64,000 nt of DNA from contig NZ_JAHQYH010000003.1 of the NCBI RefSeq assembly GCF_019061205.1, positions 165,492 to 229,491 of the forward strand, written 5' to 3'. The stretch's first letter is position 1. Each line of letters starts with the position of its first letter. Below the pieces are notes generated by a model. That model saw only the letters and a program-made list of their open reading frames with translations. It ran no database searches and had not been told where the DNA came from. Origin of the DNA: Apilactobacillus waqarii. GTDB lineage: Bacteria; Bacillota; Bacilli; Lactobacillales; Lactobacillaceae. The position numbers and the translations under genes were made by a program. Shown here piece by piece: positions 55,065 through 63,841 of this stretch.

Positions 55065-57236
55065 TTATTTTGCGTTAACGAATACCTTGTTTTCGTCATT
55101 GACCTCAACGCTTAGGTGTTTGCTACTTGGGTTGTTTAGATAGTAGTCAGCGACCTTATCTTCAACTTCTTCTTGGATTACACGGCGAAGTGGACGGGCA
55201 CCCATTTCTGGGTTGTAGCCTTTTTCGACTAGTTTATCCTTGGCAGCATCAGAAACATCGATGGTGATACCACGGTTTTCTAGCATCTTGTTAACATTGT
55301 CTAGCATCAAGCTGACAATCTTCTTCAAGTCATCCTTGCTTAGTTGGTTAAATTCGACAATGTCATCGAATCTGTTTAGGAATTCTGGCTTGAAGTAATC
55401 ACCCAACTTATTCAATACTGAATGAGTCTTGTTATTAGCTTCAGCACCAAAACCAACGCTGGCAGTGGAAGCACCGGTACCGGCGTTACTTGTCATGATG
55501 ATGACAGTATCCTTGAATGATACGGTTCGTCCTTTAGAGTCTGTCAAACGACCATCGTCTAGGATTTGTAGGAAAGCGTGGAGAACGTCTGGGTGAGCCT
55601 TTTCAATTTCATCGAAAAGAATTAGGCTGTAAGGATTTCTTCTTACCTTTTCGGTTAATTGACCGGCTTCATCGTGACCAACATAGCCAGGAGGTGAACC
55701 GATTAGTTTAGAAATGGAATGTGGTTCACGGTATTCGGACATGTCGAATCTAATCATTGCTTCCTTGGAACCAAATAGTTGCTTAGCTAATTGCTTTGCA
55801 AGTTCAGTCTTACCAATTCCGGTAGTTCCTACAAATAGGAATGATCCGATTGGACGACCGGTTCCGTTGAAACCAATTCGGTTACGCTTGATAGCACGAG
55901 CAACTTTTTCGATTGCTTGGTTTTGTCCAATTACGCTACCAGCTAGCTTCTTGTCTAAGTCCTTTAGATTATCCTGTTCTTGTTCTTGCAATTGACCAAC
56001 AGGAATCTTGGTGATGGATTCGATAATTCCTTCAATATCTTTCGTAGATACAGTAGGGTAAGTATTATCTGATTCGTCGAAGTCTTTTAACTTGTAGTTT
56101 AATTCTTCAATCTTATCACGATAGAAGGCGGCTTTTTCGTAGTCTTCCTTTTGTAGGGCATCCTTCTTTTCACTTTCGCACTTGCTTAGTTCTTCCTTTA
56201 AATCATCAGGAGACTTAACGTCTGATTTGATATTAAGCTTAGAACCGGCTTCATCGATTAAATCGATGGCCTTATCTGGCAAGAAGCGGTCTTGGATGTA
56301 ACGGTTTGATAGGTAAACCGCAGCTTTGATGGCATCATCACTGTATTTAACGTGGTGATACTTTTCATAACGCCCCTTGATACCGTTTAAGATATGAAGC
56401 GCTTGTTTCAATGAAGGTTCATCAACTTGGACGGTTTGGAAACGACGAGCAAGCGCAGAATCCTTTTCGATACCACGGTATTCGTTTAGGGTAGTAGCAC
56501 CAATTAGTTGGAAACTACCACGAGCTAAGGCAGGTTTTAAAACGTTTCCTGCATCCATGGCACCGTCGGCATTACCGGCACCCATAATTTCATGAATCTC
56601 ATCAATGAATAAGATGATGTTCTTGTCTGATTGAACTTCCTTGATTAGTTCTTGCATTCTTTGTTCGAATTGACCACGCATGGATGTTCCTTGAACAATG
56701 GATACAACATCTAATCTGATAACACGTTTGTTCTTTAACTTATCTGGAACTTCGTGATGAGCAATCTTTAGTGCTAGTCCTTCGACGACAGCAGTCTTAC
56801 CAACACCGGCTTCACCAATTAGAACAGGGTTGTTCTTGGTTCTTCTGTTTAGGATTTCAATCACACGATCGATTTCCTTATCACGACCGATAACAGGATC
56901 AATCTTGTTCTTTCTTGCTAAGTCGGTTAAATCATATCCATATTTTTCTAACACAGAGTTGGAATTGTTATTATTGTTATTTTTTTGCTGATTATTCTCA
57001 GGACGGCGGATAGAATTTTGATTGCTTTGATTCATCGCGTTAAATAAGTCATCTAAGCTACTGAAACCAAATGGATCATTCATCATATCAACACCTCCGT
57101 TATTACGATATTGTTCGGATTGTTGACTCAACTTTTGGTAACAGTCCTGACAGATATCAATATGTCTCTTTTCGCCATTGAAATTGACGAGTAAATGAAT
57201 GGTTGCCTCATTTATATGGCAGTTTTCACATTTCAT
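55065..57236 (-). CDS. clpE: ATP-dependent Clp protease ATP-binding subunit ClpE
   Basis: 723 aa HSP100 unfoldase. The N-terminal zinc finger CENC ... CQDC (residues 3-31) identifies ClpE rather than ClpC. Then AAA-1 with GEAGVGKT, a UVR-type segment ([16 protein letters not shown] in slightly altered form) and AAA-2 with GTTGIGKTE and [11 protein letters not shown]. Works with ClpP in heat-damaged protein removal. Start at 57236 behind AAAGGAG; an in-frame ATG at 57260 precedes the SD. Under a CtsR operator. Confidence 0.95.
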   Translation of the reverse strand: MKCENCHINEATIHLLVNFNGEKRHIDICQDCYQKLSQQSEQYRNNGGVDMMNDPFGFSSLDDLFNAMNQSNQNSIRRPENNQQKNNNNNNSNSVLEKYGYDLTDLARKNKIDPVIGRDKEIDRVIEILNRRTKNNPVLIGEAGVGKTAVVEGLALKIAHHEVPDKLKNKRVIRLDVVSIVQGTSMRGQFEQRMQELIKEVQSDKNIILFIDEIHEIMGAGNADGAMDAGNVLKPALARGSFQLIGATTLNEYRGIEKDSALARRFQTVQVDEPSLKQALHILNGIKGRYEKYHHVKYSDDAIKAAVYLSNRYIQDRFLPDKAIDLIDEAGSKLNIKSDVKSPDDLKEELSKCESEKKDALQKEDYEKAAFYRDKIEELNYKLKDFDESDNTYPTVSTKDIEGIIESITKIPVGQLQEQEQDNLKDLDKKLAGSVIGQNQAIEKVARAIKRNRIGFNGTGRPIGSFLFVGTTGIGKTELAKQLAKQLFGSKEAMIRFDMSEYREPHSISKLIGSPPGYVGHDEAGQLTEKVRRNPYSLILFDEIEKAHPDVLHAFLQILDDGRLTDSKGRTVSFKDTVIIMTSNAGTGASTASVGFGAEANNKTHSVLNKLGDYFKPEFLNRFDDIVEFNQLSKDDLKKIVSLMLDNVNKMLENRGITIDVSDAAKDKLVEKGYNPEMGARPLRRVIQEEVEDKVADYYLNNPSSKHLSVEVNDENKVFVNAK

Positions 57237-57279
57237 ACGACTGCTCCTTTCTGAAAACAACTAAATGGTTAAAGGTTAT

Positions 57280-57296
57280 TTTGACCTTTACTGACC
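57280..57296 (-). promoter_or_regulatory. CtsR operator of clpE
   Basis: Minus-strand GGTCAGT-AAA-GGTCAAA: two heptads three nt apart, the second perfect and the first 5/7 to the CtsR box. It lies downstream of the -10, at about +13 to +29. The whole 57263-57300 stretch is also an imperfect inverted repeat. Confidence 0.82.
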
Positions 57297-57308
57297 ATTT
57301 GTAAAAAC

Positions 57309-57336
57309 ATTATAACTCATCGTAAATTTAGTGCAA
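57309..57336 (-). promoter_or_regulatory. clpE promoter
   Basis: Minus-strand TTGCAC (57336-57331), 16-nt spacer, TATAAT (57314-57309). Confidence 0.75.
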
Positions 57337-57392
57337 GCAATTTGATTAGATTAAAATAATTCCTATTTTTTTCATATTTTTTAATTATGATA

Positions 57393-57421
57393 TGTTTTAA
57401 TTAGTGGCAATCGTATATAAT
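57393..57421 (+). promoter_or_regulatory. Promoter of the small gene upstream of ptsH
   Basis: A weak TGTTTT (57393-57398), 17-nt spacer, perfect TATAAT (57416-57421), then the SD AGAGGG. Confidence 0.55.
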
Positions 57422-57446
57422 ATATATTGAAAGAGGGAATATAATT

Positions 57447-57647
57447 ATCGCAGATAAGAATTATACTGAATTATTAAATGACCTAAAAGACAACAAAATC
57501 AAAGAATTGGTAGTCAAACCCGACGAGTTCACTGAGTTTCAAGTTGCATACATGAACTTTGATACCAGAAAGCGCGTGATAGGGAAGGCCGATCAGAACG
57601 GTGTAATTACGTATACTTACCTATCTGATAGTGGTACCAATAGTTAA
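57447..57647 (+). CDS. Small conserved-looking protein with non-AUG start (ATC or ATT)
   Basis: An open frame with no ATG, GTG or TTG at its head. From ATC (57447) it would encode 66 aa beginning (M)ADKNYTELLNDLKDNKIKEL and ending YLSDSGTNS. The SD AGAGGG (57432-57437) is 9 nt before this ATC and 6 nt before the preceding ATT. A promoter TATAAT lies at 57416. Codon use and amino acid make-up look like a real cytosolic protein with one hydrophilic helix followed by beta segments. Either it starts at a rare codon, or a G-to-C change in an original ATG has weakened or silenced it. Family not recognised. Confidence 0.6.
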   Translation: MADKNYTELLNDLKDNKIKELVVKPDEFTEFQVAYMNFDTRKRVIGKADQNGVITYTYLSDSGTNS

Positions 57648-57652
57648 AAATG

Positions 57653-57681
57653 TTGAGTTTTATCACATTAATTGATATTCT
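57653..57681 (+). promoter_or_regulatory. ptsH promoter
   Basis: TTGAGT (57653-57658), 17-nt spacer ending in TGA, TATTCT (57676-57681), an extended -10. Confidence 0.65.
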
Positions 57682-57715
57682 AAAATTAGTATAAGAATAA
57701 AAGGAGATTTTCAAA

Positions 57716-57982
57716 ATGGAAAAACGTCAATTTAAAGTTGTTTCTGAAACTGGAATCCATGCTCGTCCTGCAACACTTTTAGTTCAAACTGCTACTAAAT
57801 TCAAATCAGAATTAAAACTAGAATACCTTGGCAACACTGTTGACTTAAAGTCAATCATGGGTGTTATGTCATTAGGTGTTGGTCAAAACGCCGAAGTAAC
57901 TGTTATTGCTGATGGTCCTGACGAAAAAGACGCAATTGAAGCAATTGCAAAGTCATTCAAAGATGAAGGATTAACTGATTAA
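57716..57982 (+). CDS. ptsH: Phosphocarrier protein HPr (orphan)
   Basis: 88 aa, full length. Catalytic His15 in TGIHARPA and regulatory Ser46 in LKSIMGVMS are both present, so it can in principle act in the PTS and, as P-Ser-HPr, as CcpA co-repressor. SD AAAGGAGA. In most lactobacilli ptsI follows directly; here the next 240 nt are non-coding and lead into a glycolipid operon. With CRE sites in the window, a purely regulatory HPr is plausible. Confidence 0.95.
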   Translation: MEKRQFKVVSETGIHARPATLLVQTATKFKSELKLEYLGNTVDLKSIMGVMSLGVGQNAEVTVIADGPDEKDAIEAIAKSFKDEGLTD

Positions 57983-58017
57983 TTACAAGTTATATATGGT
58001 ACGTCTATTAAAATAAT

Positions 58018-58120
58018 GAGTCAGAAATATTTTATGTTTGGTTGTCATAATAGTTCATTGTCATTATTGAACGAATATGGAAACAACTACTTCGATAGAA
58101 TTGTTCTGGCTCGTTTTTTT
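58018..58120 (+). ncRNA. Structured RNA candidate with terminator between ptsH and the glycolipid operon
   Basis: GAGTCAGAA (58018-58026) pairs with TTCTGGCTC (58104-58112, one wobble), closing a 77-nt interior and followed by a T-run. Nested inside are GTTGT/ACAAC (58041-58045 with 58083-58087) and GTTCA/TGAAC (58053-58057 with 58068-58072). This is far longer than an ordinary terminator and has no coding capacity. It may be the ptsH 3' UTR or a separate small RNA. No known family recognised. Confidence 0.5.
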
Positions 58121-58154
58121 TATTGAAATAGGGAATTATGGCATTCACATGAGT

Positions 58155-58183
58155 TTGCAATGCAAACAGCAAAACAATATAAT
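58155..58183 (+). promoter_or_regulatory. Promoter of the glycolipid/lipoteichoic acid operon
   Basis: TTGCAA (58155-58160), 17-nt spacer, perfect TATAAT (58178-58183); leader of about 30 nt to the first ATG. Confidence 0.78.
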
Positions 58184-58221
58184 TACAAATAATTAATAAT
58201 AAAAGAAAAGGAGGTGCTACT

Positions 58222-59409
58222 ATGAATATTGGAATTTTTACGGATACTTATTTTCCACAGGTTAGTGGGGTTGCCACATCCATTAAGACATTAAAAGATC
58301 AATTGGAAAAAGATGGTCATCAGGTGTATATCTTTACTACAACTGATCCTCACGTTGATAAGGCCACATACGAAAAGAATATTTTTAGATTTTCCAGTAT
58401 CCCCTTTATTTCTTTTACTGACCGCAGAATCGCGGTAAGGGGAATGATCCAAGCTTATCAAATTGCTAAGAAACTTAACTTGGATATTATTCATACACAG
58501 ACTGAGTTCTCAATGGGAATTATCGGTAAGTTCGTGGCGAAGTTCTTAAGAATCCCATGCGTACATACTTATCACACAATGTATGAAGACTACTTACATT
58601 ATGTAGCCAAGGGTAAGCTACTAAGACCGGTACATGTTAAAGATGCAACTTTAGCGTTTTGTCACAATATGTCAGGGGTAGTGGCGCCAAGTAAAAAAGT
58701 ATTAGACACGTTAGTTAGATACGGGGTGAAAAGCCCGATTAGAATTATCCCAACCGGAATTAATATCAATAAATTTGCGACTCAATCTGATTTTGATTTA
58801 CGTAAATATTTAGGAGTAGATAAGGACGCTCCTGTGCTATTATCAGTGAGTCGTTTGGCTTACGAAAAAAATATCAAGGAATTAATTAACTCCATGCCAA
58901 CAATCTTGGCTGACAAACCACTAACCCAATTAGTGATTGTCGGGGATGGACCAGCCGGAGAAGACTTGAGAAAGCAAGTAGATGACATGAAGCTAAATGC
59001 TAACGTTAAATTTGTTGGTGAAATTAATAACGACGAGGTATATAAATATTACCGAAATGCCGACTTGTTTGTATCGACATCTAATTCTGAATCACAAGGT
59101 TTAACTTATATTGAAGCAATGGCCGCCGGGGTTAAGGTAGTGGTTGCATCGAGTCCATATACTGAGGACCTATTAAGTGATAAGGCATTAGGGATGACCT
59201 TCTCAAATAAAGATGGCTATGTTTCAAGCGTATTGGAATACTTGAATCAAACTAAAGCTAAACCAGATCAATCAAAGGAAGAACTTAGACAAACTAAGTT
59301 ACATGAAATATCATCTGAAAACTTTGCCAATCGAATTGTGGCCTTTTATAAGAGTGCCCAATTAGACTTCAACAAAGAATTTAGCGATGATAATGGGATA
59401 AGCGACTAG
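58222..59409 (+). CDS. GT4 glycosyltransferase, probable 1,2-diacylglycerol 3-alpha-glucosyltransferase
   Basis: 395 aa GT-B fold. The N-terminus MNIGIFTDTYFPQVSGVATSI is the hallmark of alpha-glucosyl-diacylglycerol synthases (LafA/alMGS group), with HTYHTMYEDYLHY and the C-terminal donor site SNSESQGLTYIEAMAAG. It would make the first sugar of the membrane glycolipid that anchors lipoteichoic acid. Strong AAAGGAGG SD. Next gene is 8 nt on. Confidence 0.85.
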   Translation: MNIGIFTDTYFPQVSGVATSIKTLKDQLEKDGHQVYIFTTTDPHVDKATYEKNIFRFSSIPFISFTDRRIAVRGMIQAYQIAKKLNLDIIHTQTEFSMGIIGKFVAKFLRIPCVHTYHTMYEDYLHYVAKGKLLRPVHVKDATLAFCHNMSGVVAPSKKVLDTLVRYGVKSPIRIIPTGININKFATQSDFDLRKYLGVDKDAPVLLSVSRLAYEKNIKELINSMPTILADKPLTQLVIVGDGPAGEDLRKQVDDMKLNANVKFVGEINNDEVYKYYRNADLFVSTSNSESQGLTYIEAMAAGVKVVVASSPYTEDLLSDKALGMTFSNKDGYVSSVLEYLNQTKAKPDQSKEELRQTKLHEISSENFANRIVAFYKSAQLDFNKEFSDDNGISD

Positions 59410-59417
59410 GAGGATTT

Positions 59418-60440
59418 ATGATAAAAATAGATATGTTTTCAACTGCCGACAAGGTAAAGGGACAGGGAGTTGGTAGTGCCTATCTAGAGTTAATTAAATT
59501 AATGGAAAAGCGTTTTTCAGATGAGTTTGTCATTGAAATCAATGATCCAAAGAAATCTGATATTACTCACTACCATACGATTAATCTAAGATATTACTTC
59601 TCTACTTTCCAAAAGAAACGTGGAAGAAGAATCGGGTATGTGCACTTTCTACCAGAAACATTGGAAGGAAGCTTAAGTCTACCCAAGCCAATCAAATGGA
59701 TTTTTTATAAGTATGTAATTGCGTTTTACAAACGAATGGAACATATTGTAGTTGTTAATCCAACTTTTATACCTAAGTTGGAAGCATATGGAATTAATCG
59801 TGATAAAATTACTTACATTCCAAACTTCGTTAGCAAGAAGGAATTCTTTCCTTTCACTGAAGACGAAAAGCTGGCTGCTCGAAAAGAACTTGGCATCGAT
59901 AAAGAGAAGTTCGTCGTTGTGGGAACCGGTCAAGTTCAAACCAGAAAGGGAATTCTTGATTTTGCCAAACTAGCCGAAGAAAACCCAAATGTCGAATTTA
60001 TTTGGGCAGGTGGTTTCTCATTTGGTAAAATTACTGATGGATACAAGAACTTAAGACTGTTGGTAGACAATCCACCCGCAAACCTTAAATTCCCAGGAAT
60101 CGTGGATCGTGATAAATTAGTTCAATACTACAACGTTGCTGATTTATTCTTATTACCATCATTTAACGAATTGTTCCCAATGTCAGTACTGGAAGCATTC
60201 TCTTGTGGAACTCCAGTGATGCTTAGAAGTTTAGATTTATATAAAGAAATCATCAGTGGTTACTATGAACCATTTACTACTTTTGAAGAAATGAATGATA
60301 GTTTACATCGCTTAATTGATAATCGAGATGAATTAAAAGAATTGTCTGATAAAGCACTAGCTGCATCTGATTACTATTCAGAAGATCATCTAGCTTCGAT
60401 TTGGCATAAATTCTATAAAGGTCAGATAAAAGAGGGATAG
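59418..60440 (+). CDS. GT4 glycosyltransferase, probable second glycolipid-anchor transferase (LafB-like)
   Basis: 340 aa GT-B enzyme adding the second sugar to the monoglycosyl-diacylglycerol. Features are FSTADKVKGQGVGSAYLEL at the start, YVHFLPETLEG, the NFVSKKEFFP hinge and the donor-site motif LPSFNELFPMSVLEAFSCGTPV. SD AGGAGG 5 nt before the ATG. Which sugar and linkage cannot be read. Operon neighbours on both sides act in the same pathway. Confidence 0.82.
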   Translation: MIKIDMFSTADKVKGQGVGSAYLELIKLMEKRFSDEFVIEINDPKKSDITHYHTINLRYYFSTFQKKRGRRIGYVHFLPETLEGSLSLPKPIKWIFYKYVIAFYKRMEHIVVVNPTFIPKLEAYGINRDKITYIPNFVSKKEFFPFTEDEKLAARKELGIDKEKFVVVGTGQVQTRKGILDFAKLAEENPNVEFIWAGGFSFGKITDGYKNLRLLVDNPPANLKFPGIVDRDKLVQYYNVADLFLLPSFNELFPMSVLEAFSCGTPVMLRSLDLYKEIISGYYEPFTTFEEMNDSLHRLIDNRDELKELSDKALAASDYYSEDHLASIWHKFYKGQIKEG

Positions 60441-60442
60441 TA

Positions 60443-61456
60443 ATGTCGAAGAGAAATGTAATAACGTTCTTTATGATGTTTCTAATCGGGATACTGATTT
60501 TTTGGTATTTCATCAGAGATATCAATATGGATGTATTGATTGCAGATTTTTTTACTATTAATTGGTGGTGGATTGCCGTTGCCTTCCTATGTATGTTGTT
60601 ATACTTAGGACTAGAAGCGGTGGTTACTAAGACAATTGTTGATACCCAAGTTGACCACTTTACTTGGTGGGATGCGATTAGAGTCCCATTGGTTGAACAA
60701 CTATTCAACGGAATCACACCATTCTCATCAGGTGGACAACCAGGACAACTATATGTAATGGTTCAAACGGGCGTTGATGCTGGTAAGGCCAGTTCGACGC
60801 TATTGATGAAGTTTGTTGTCTTTCAAACCATGATAGTAATTAATTTCATTTTGAGTCTTATTGTCGGTTTTCAATATGTGGAAGAAAAGCTACACTACCT
60901 AGCCTGGCTGGTACTGTTTGGCTTCTTCGTTCACCTATTTGTAATTGTCGCCTTGTTATTAATCATGTATTGGTATACATTTACTAAGAAACTGGTTGAT
61001 AATTTGGTAAAACCACTTAAAATCTTTATGAAGGATGAAAAGTACCTTTCATTTAAAGAGATGTTAGACAACAAAATCGATACATTCCATATGGAAAGCA
61101 TCAGAATTGCTAAACAATGGAAGCTAATGTTAAAGATTATTGTTATTACTTTCTTCCAACTAGCTTTCTACTACCTAATTCCATATTTCATTATCTTGGC
61201 ATTAGGATTCGATCAAGTTAACATCATTATGATTGTTAGCTTACATGTATTAATCTTTATGATAATCTCACTATTCCCAATTCCAGGAGGAGCTGGGGGA
61301 GCAGAGTACAGTTTTGAAACTCTGTTCAAGAGCTTTATCACCAATAACACGAAGTTAATTCTCGCGTTAATTGCTTGGCGCTTGATAACTTATTACTTAG
61401 GAATGATTTTAGGGGCGGTAGCATTCTTTATTCGACCCAATAAGATTGATAAGTAA
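60443..61456 (+). CDS. YbhN/LPG-synthase-TM family flippase-like membrane protein
   Basis: 337 aa, about eight helices, family of the membrane half of MprF (lysylphosphatidylglycerol_synthase_TM). Motifs are VPLVEQLFNGITPFSSGGQPGQLYVM (56-81 region) and SLFPIPGGAGGAEYSFETLF near the C-terminus. Its place between the glycolipid transferases and ltaS suggests it helps move the glycolipid anchor across the membrane; that is inference. Two nt after the previous stop. Confidence 0.8.
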   Translation: MSKRNVITFFMMFLIGILIFWYFIRDINMDVLIADFFTINWWWIAVAFLCMLLYLGLEAVVTKTIVDTQVDHFTWWDAIRVPLVEQLFNGITPFSSGGQPGQLYVMVQTGVDAGKASSTLLMKFVVFQTMIVINFILSLIVGFQYVEEKLHYLAWLVLFGFFVHLFVIVALLLIMYWYTFTKKLVDNLVKPLKIFMKDEKYLSFKEMLDNKIDTFHMESIRIAKQWKLMLKIIVITFFQLAFYYLIPYFIILALGFDQVNIIMIVSLHVLIFMIISLFPIPGGAGGAEYSFETLFKSFITNNTKLILALIAWRLITYYLGMILGAVAFFIRPNKIDK

Positions 61457-61497
61457 ATTTACTAACACTTTATATTTTTTATTTTGGAGGCATAGAA

Positions 61498-63558
61498 ATG
61501 TCTAGTCATATTAAGAACACCAGAAGGTTCTTTAATACAAAATTTGGCTTTTTTGTATTAATCGTGGCCTTATTCTGGTTGAAAACATATATTTCATACC
61601 GTATTGATTTTACCTTAGGTGCAAAGGGTGGCATTCAACAATTCCTGTTGGCTGTTAACCCACTACCAGCTGCATTACTAATCTTTGGGATTGCTTTGTA
61701 CTTTAGAGGAAAACTAGCTTACTGGCTAATGATTATTATTGATTTAATCGAATCAATTTGGATTTTTGCCAACGTTTTATACTACCGTGAATTCTCTGAT
61801 TTCCTATCATTTGGAATCATCAAGGGTTCAGGTACTGTTCAAAACAACCTTGGTAAGAGTTTAGCTGAAATCTTACATCCATTAGATTTCTTCGTATTTA
61901 TCGATGTTGTTGTATTGATTTTATTATTACTATTCAGGGTAATTAAGGTTGATCATGCTCCATTTAAGAAGCGAAACGCCTTTGCAATCACCATCTTATC
62001 TTTAGTATTGATGTTTGCTGAATTTGGTGTATCTAATGCAGACAGATCAGGTCTATTAACAAGAACATTTGATAACAACTACATTGTTAAGTACCTTGGT
62101 TTAAATGAATATGCAGCATTTAATGCATATCAAACCCACAAAGAAAGTCAAACTAGAGCTGAAGCTAAACCATCTGATTTAAATAGTGTCCTTACATATC
62201 TAAAGCACAACCGTAGTAAGTCTAATATCGAATACTACGGTAAGGCTAAGGGTAAGAATGTCTTTATCATTCATTTGGAAAGTTTCCAACAATTCTTAAT
62301 TGATTACAAAGTTGATGGTAAGGAAGTAACTCCAAACCTAAACAAGTTCTACCATAATCAAAATACATTATCATTTGATAACTTCTACCACCAAGTAGCA
62401 CAAGGTAAGACCTCTGATGCTGAAATGATGCTAGAAAACTCACTATTCGGTTTACCAGAAGGATCAGCAATGGTTACTTACGGTACCCAAAACACATACC
62501 AAGCTGCACCAGCTATCTTAGCTCAAAAGGGTTACAGTACTGCTGCATTCCATGGGGATGTGCCTAGTTTCTGGAATAGAGATAATGCATACAAGTCATG
62601 GGGATACCAATACTTCTTTGATTCAAACTACTACACTGAAAAACCATCATACAGTGTTGGTTACGGTTTGAAGGATAAGATCTTCTTTAAGGATGCTGCC
62701 CAATACATCCAACAATTACCACAACCATTCTATGCAAAACTAATTACACTAACTAACCACTATCCATATGAATTGGATAAACAAAACGTATCATTCCCAG
62801 CAACTAAGACTGGTGACAATACTGTTGATCCATACGTACAAACTGCTCACTACCTAGACCAAGCCTTTGGTGAATTCATGAATTACCTAACTAAGACAGG
62901 TCTAATGAAGAACAGTATGATTGTGCTATACGGTGACCACTATGGTATTTCAAACAACCATAGACCAGCTATTGCTCAATTACTACACAAGAAGTCTATT
63001 AACAGCTTTGACTTAGCACAATTCCAAAAGGTTCCATTCATGATTCATATGGATGGCCTAAAGGGTGGAATTGATCACACTTACGGTGGAGAAATTGACG
63101 TATTACCAACACTATTACATCTACTAGGTGTAAAGGACGATAATACTATCCAATTCGGTAATGATTTGTTATCTAAGAAGAGAAACCAAGTTGTTGCATT
63201 TAGAAATGGAGACTTTGTATCTCCTGAATACACAGTAGTAGGTGGAAGTGTATACCTAACTAAGACTGGTAAACAAATCACACCAAACAAGAAGCAAGCT
63301 GCTGAAATTAAGAAGATGCAAAACCACGTTACTACAGAACTATCTCTATCAGATAAGGTAGTGCTAGGTGACTTACTACGTTTCTACAACCCTAAGGGCT
63401 TCAAGAAGGTAGATAAGAAGTCATACAGCTACAAGTATGCTGATGGAATGAAACTTCTTAAGGAAATGGATAAAAAGAAGAAGACTGATCTATTGAATAA
63501 GTTGAAGAAGAAAGATACTTTGAACTTATACAAGACAGATGCACCTGAATTGAAATAG
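61498..63558 (+). CDS. ltaS: Lipoteichoic acid synthase family protein (sulfatase fold)
   Basis: 686 aa. Five probable membrane helices (about 17-180), then an outer alkaline-phosphatase/sulfatase-type domain. The nucleophile is Thr305 in AQGKTSDAEMM; metal ligands include Glu261 in HLESFQ and YGDHYG near 475-480. It transfers glycerol phosphate from phosphatidylglycerol onto the glycolipid, producing diacylglycerol that DagK (17.5 kb) recycles. The N-terminal YREFSDFLSF motif fits LtaS. It has a long Lys-rich C-terminus. SD TTGGAGG. Confidence 0.9.
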   Translation: MSSHIKNTRRFFNTKFGFFVLIVALFWLKTYISYRIDFTLGAKGGIQQFLLAVNPLPAALLIFGIALYFRGKLAYWLMIIIDLIESIWIFANVLYYREFSDFLSFGIIKGSGTVQNNLGKSLAEILHPLDFFVFIDVVVLILLLLFRVIKVDHAPFKKRNAFAITILSLVLMFAEFGVSNADRSGLLTRTFDNNYIVKYLGLNEYAAFNAYQTHKESQTRAEAKPSDLNSVLTYLKHNRSKSNIEYYGKAKGKNVFIIHLESFQQFLIDYKVDGKEVTPNLNKFYHNQNTLSFDNFYHQVAQGKTSDAEMMLENSLFGLPEGSAMVTYGTQNTYQAAPAILAQKGYSTAAFHGDVPSFWNRDNAYKSWGYQYFFDSNYYTEKPSYSVGYGLKDKIFFKDAAQYIQQLPQPFYAKLITLTNHYPYELDKQNVSFPATKTGDNTVDPYVQTAHYLDQAFGEFMNYLTKTGLMKNSMIVLYGDHYGISNNHRPAIAQLLHKKSINSFDLAQFQKVPFMIHMDGLKGGIDHTYGGEIDVLPTLLHLLGVKDDNTIQFGNDLLSKKRNQVVAFRNGDFVSPEYTVVGGSVYLTKTGKQITPNKKQAAEIKKMQNHVTTELSLSDKVVLGDLLRFYNPKGFKKVDKKSYSYKYADGMKLLKEMDKKKKTDLLNKLKKKDTLNLYKTDAPELK

Positions 63559-63567
63559 TTTCAAAAC

Positions 63568-63600
63568 AAAAGGACGACTTTAAAAGTCGTCCTTTTTATT
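63568..63600 (+). terminator. Terminator after ltaS
   Basis: AAAGGACGACTT (63569-63580), 3-nt loop, AAGTCGTCCTTT (63584-63595), T-run. Confidence 0.92.
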
Positions 63601-63612
63601 TTTAAATTAATG

Positions 63613-63641
63613 TTGACGCGGTGTCGATATTTTGATAATAT
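63613..63641 (+). promoter_or_regulatory. rrn promoter P0 (distal)
   Basis: TTGACG (63613-63618), 17-nt spacer, TAATAT (63636-63641). A GAGG/CCTC hairpin (63658-63661 with 63672-63675) follows. Confidence 0.6.
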
Positions 63642-63707
63642 AAATATTGCTGTTGATGAGGCGGTCAAAAACCTCGTTAAAACGTTAAAAGATCAATAAA
63701 AAAACTG

Positions 63708-63736
63708 TTGACTTTACGTTAACAAGATGGCATAAT
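63708..63736 (+). promoter_or_regulatory. rrn promoter P1
   Basis: TTGACT (63708-63713), 17-nt spacer, CATAAT (63731-63736). A TTGTCG/CGACAA hairpin (63745-63750 with 63756-63761) begins at about +2. A further GTTGATG/CATCAAC hairpin lies at 63764-63787. Confidence 0.75.
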
Positions 63737-63806
63737 ATTTATTGTTGTCGATAAGCGACAAACGTTGATGTGAAAACATTCATCAACAAAATAAATAAAA
63801 AAGTTA

Positions 63807-63835
63807 TTGACACTGTGTTGATAATTTGTTAATAT
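63807..63835 (+). promoter_or_regulatory. rrn promoter P2
   Basis: TTGACA (63807-63812), 17-nt spacer, TAATAT (63830-63835). A GTTGTC/GACAAC hairpin (63842-63847 with 63854-63859) begins at about +1. Confidence 0.75.
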
Positions 63836-63841
63836 TAAATA

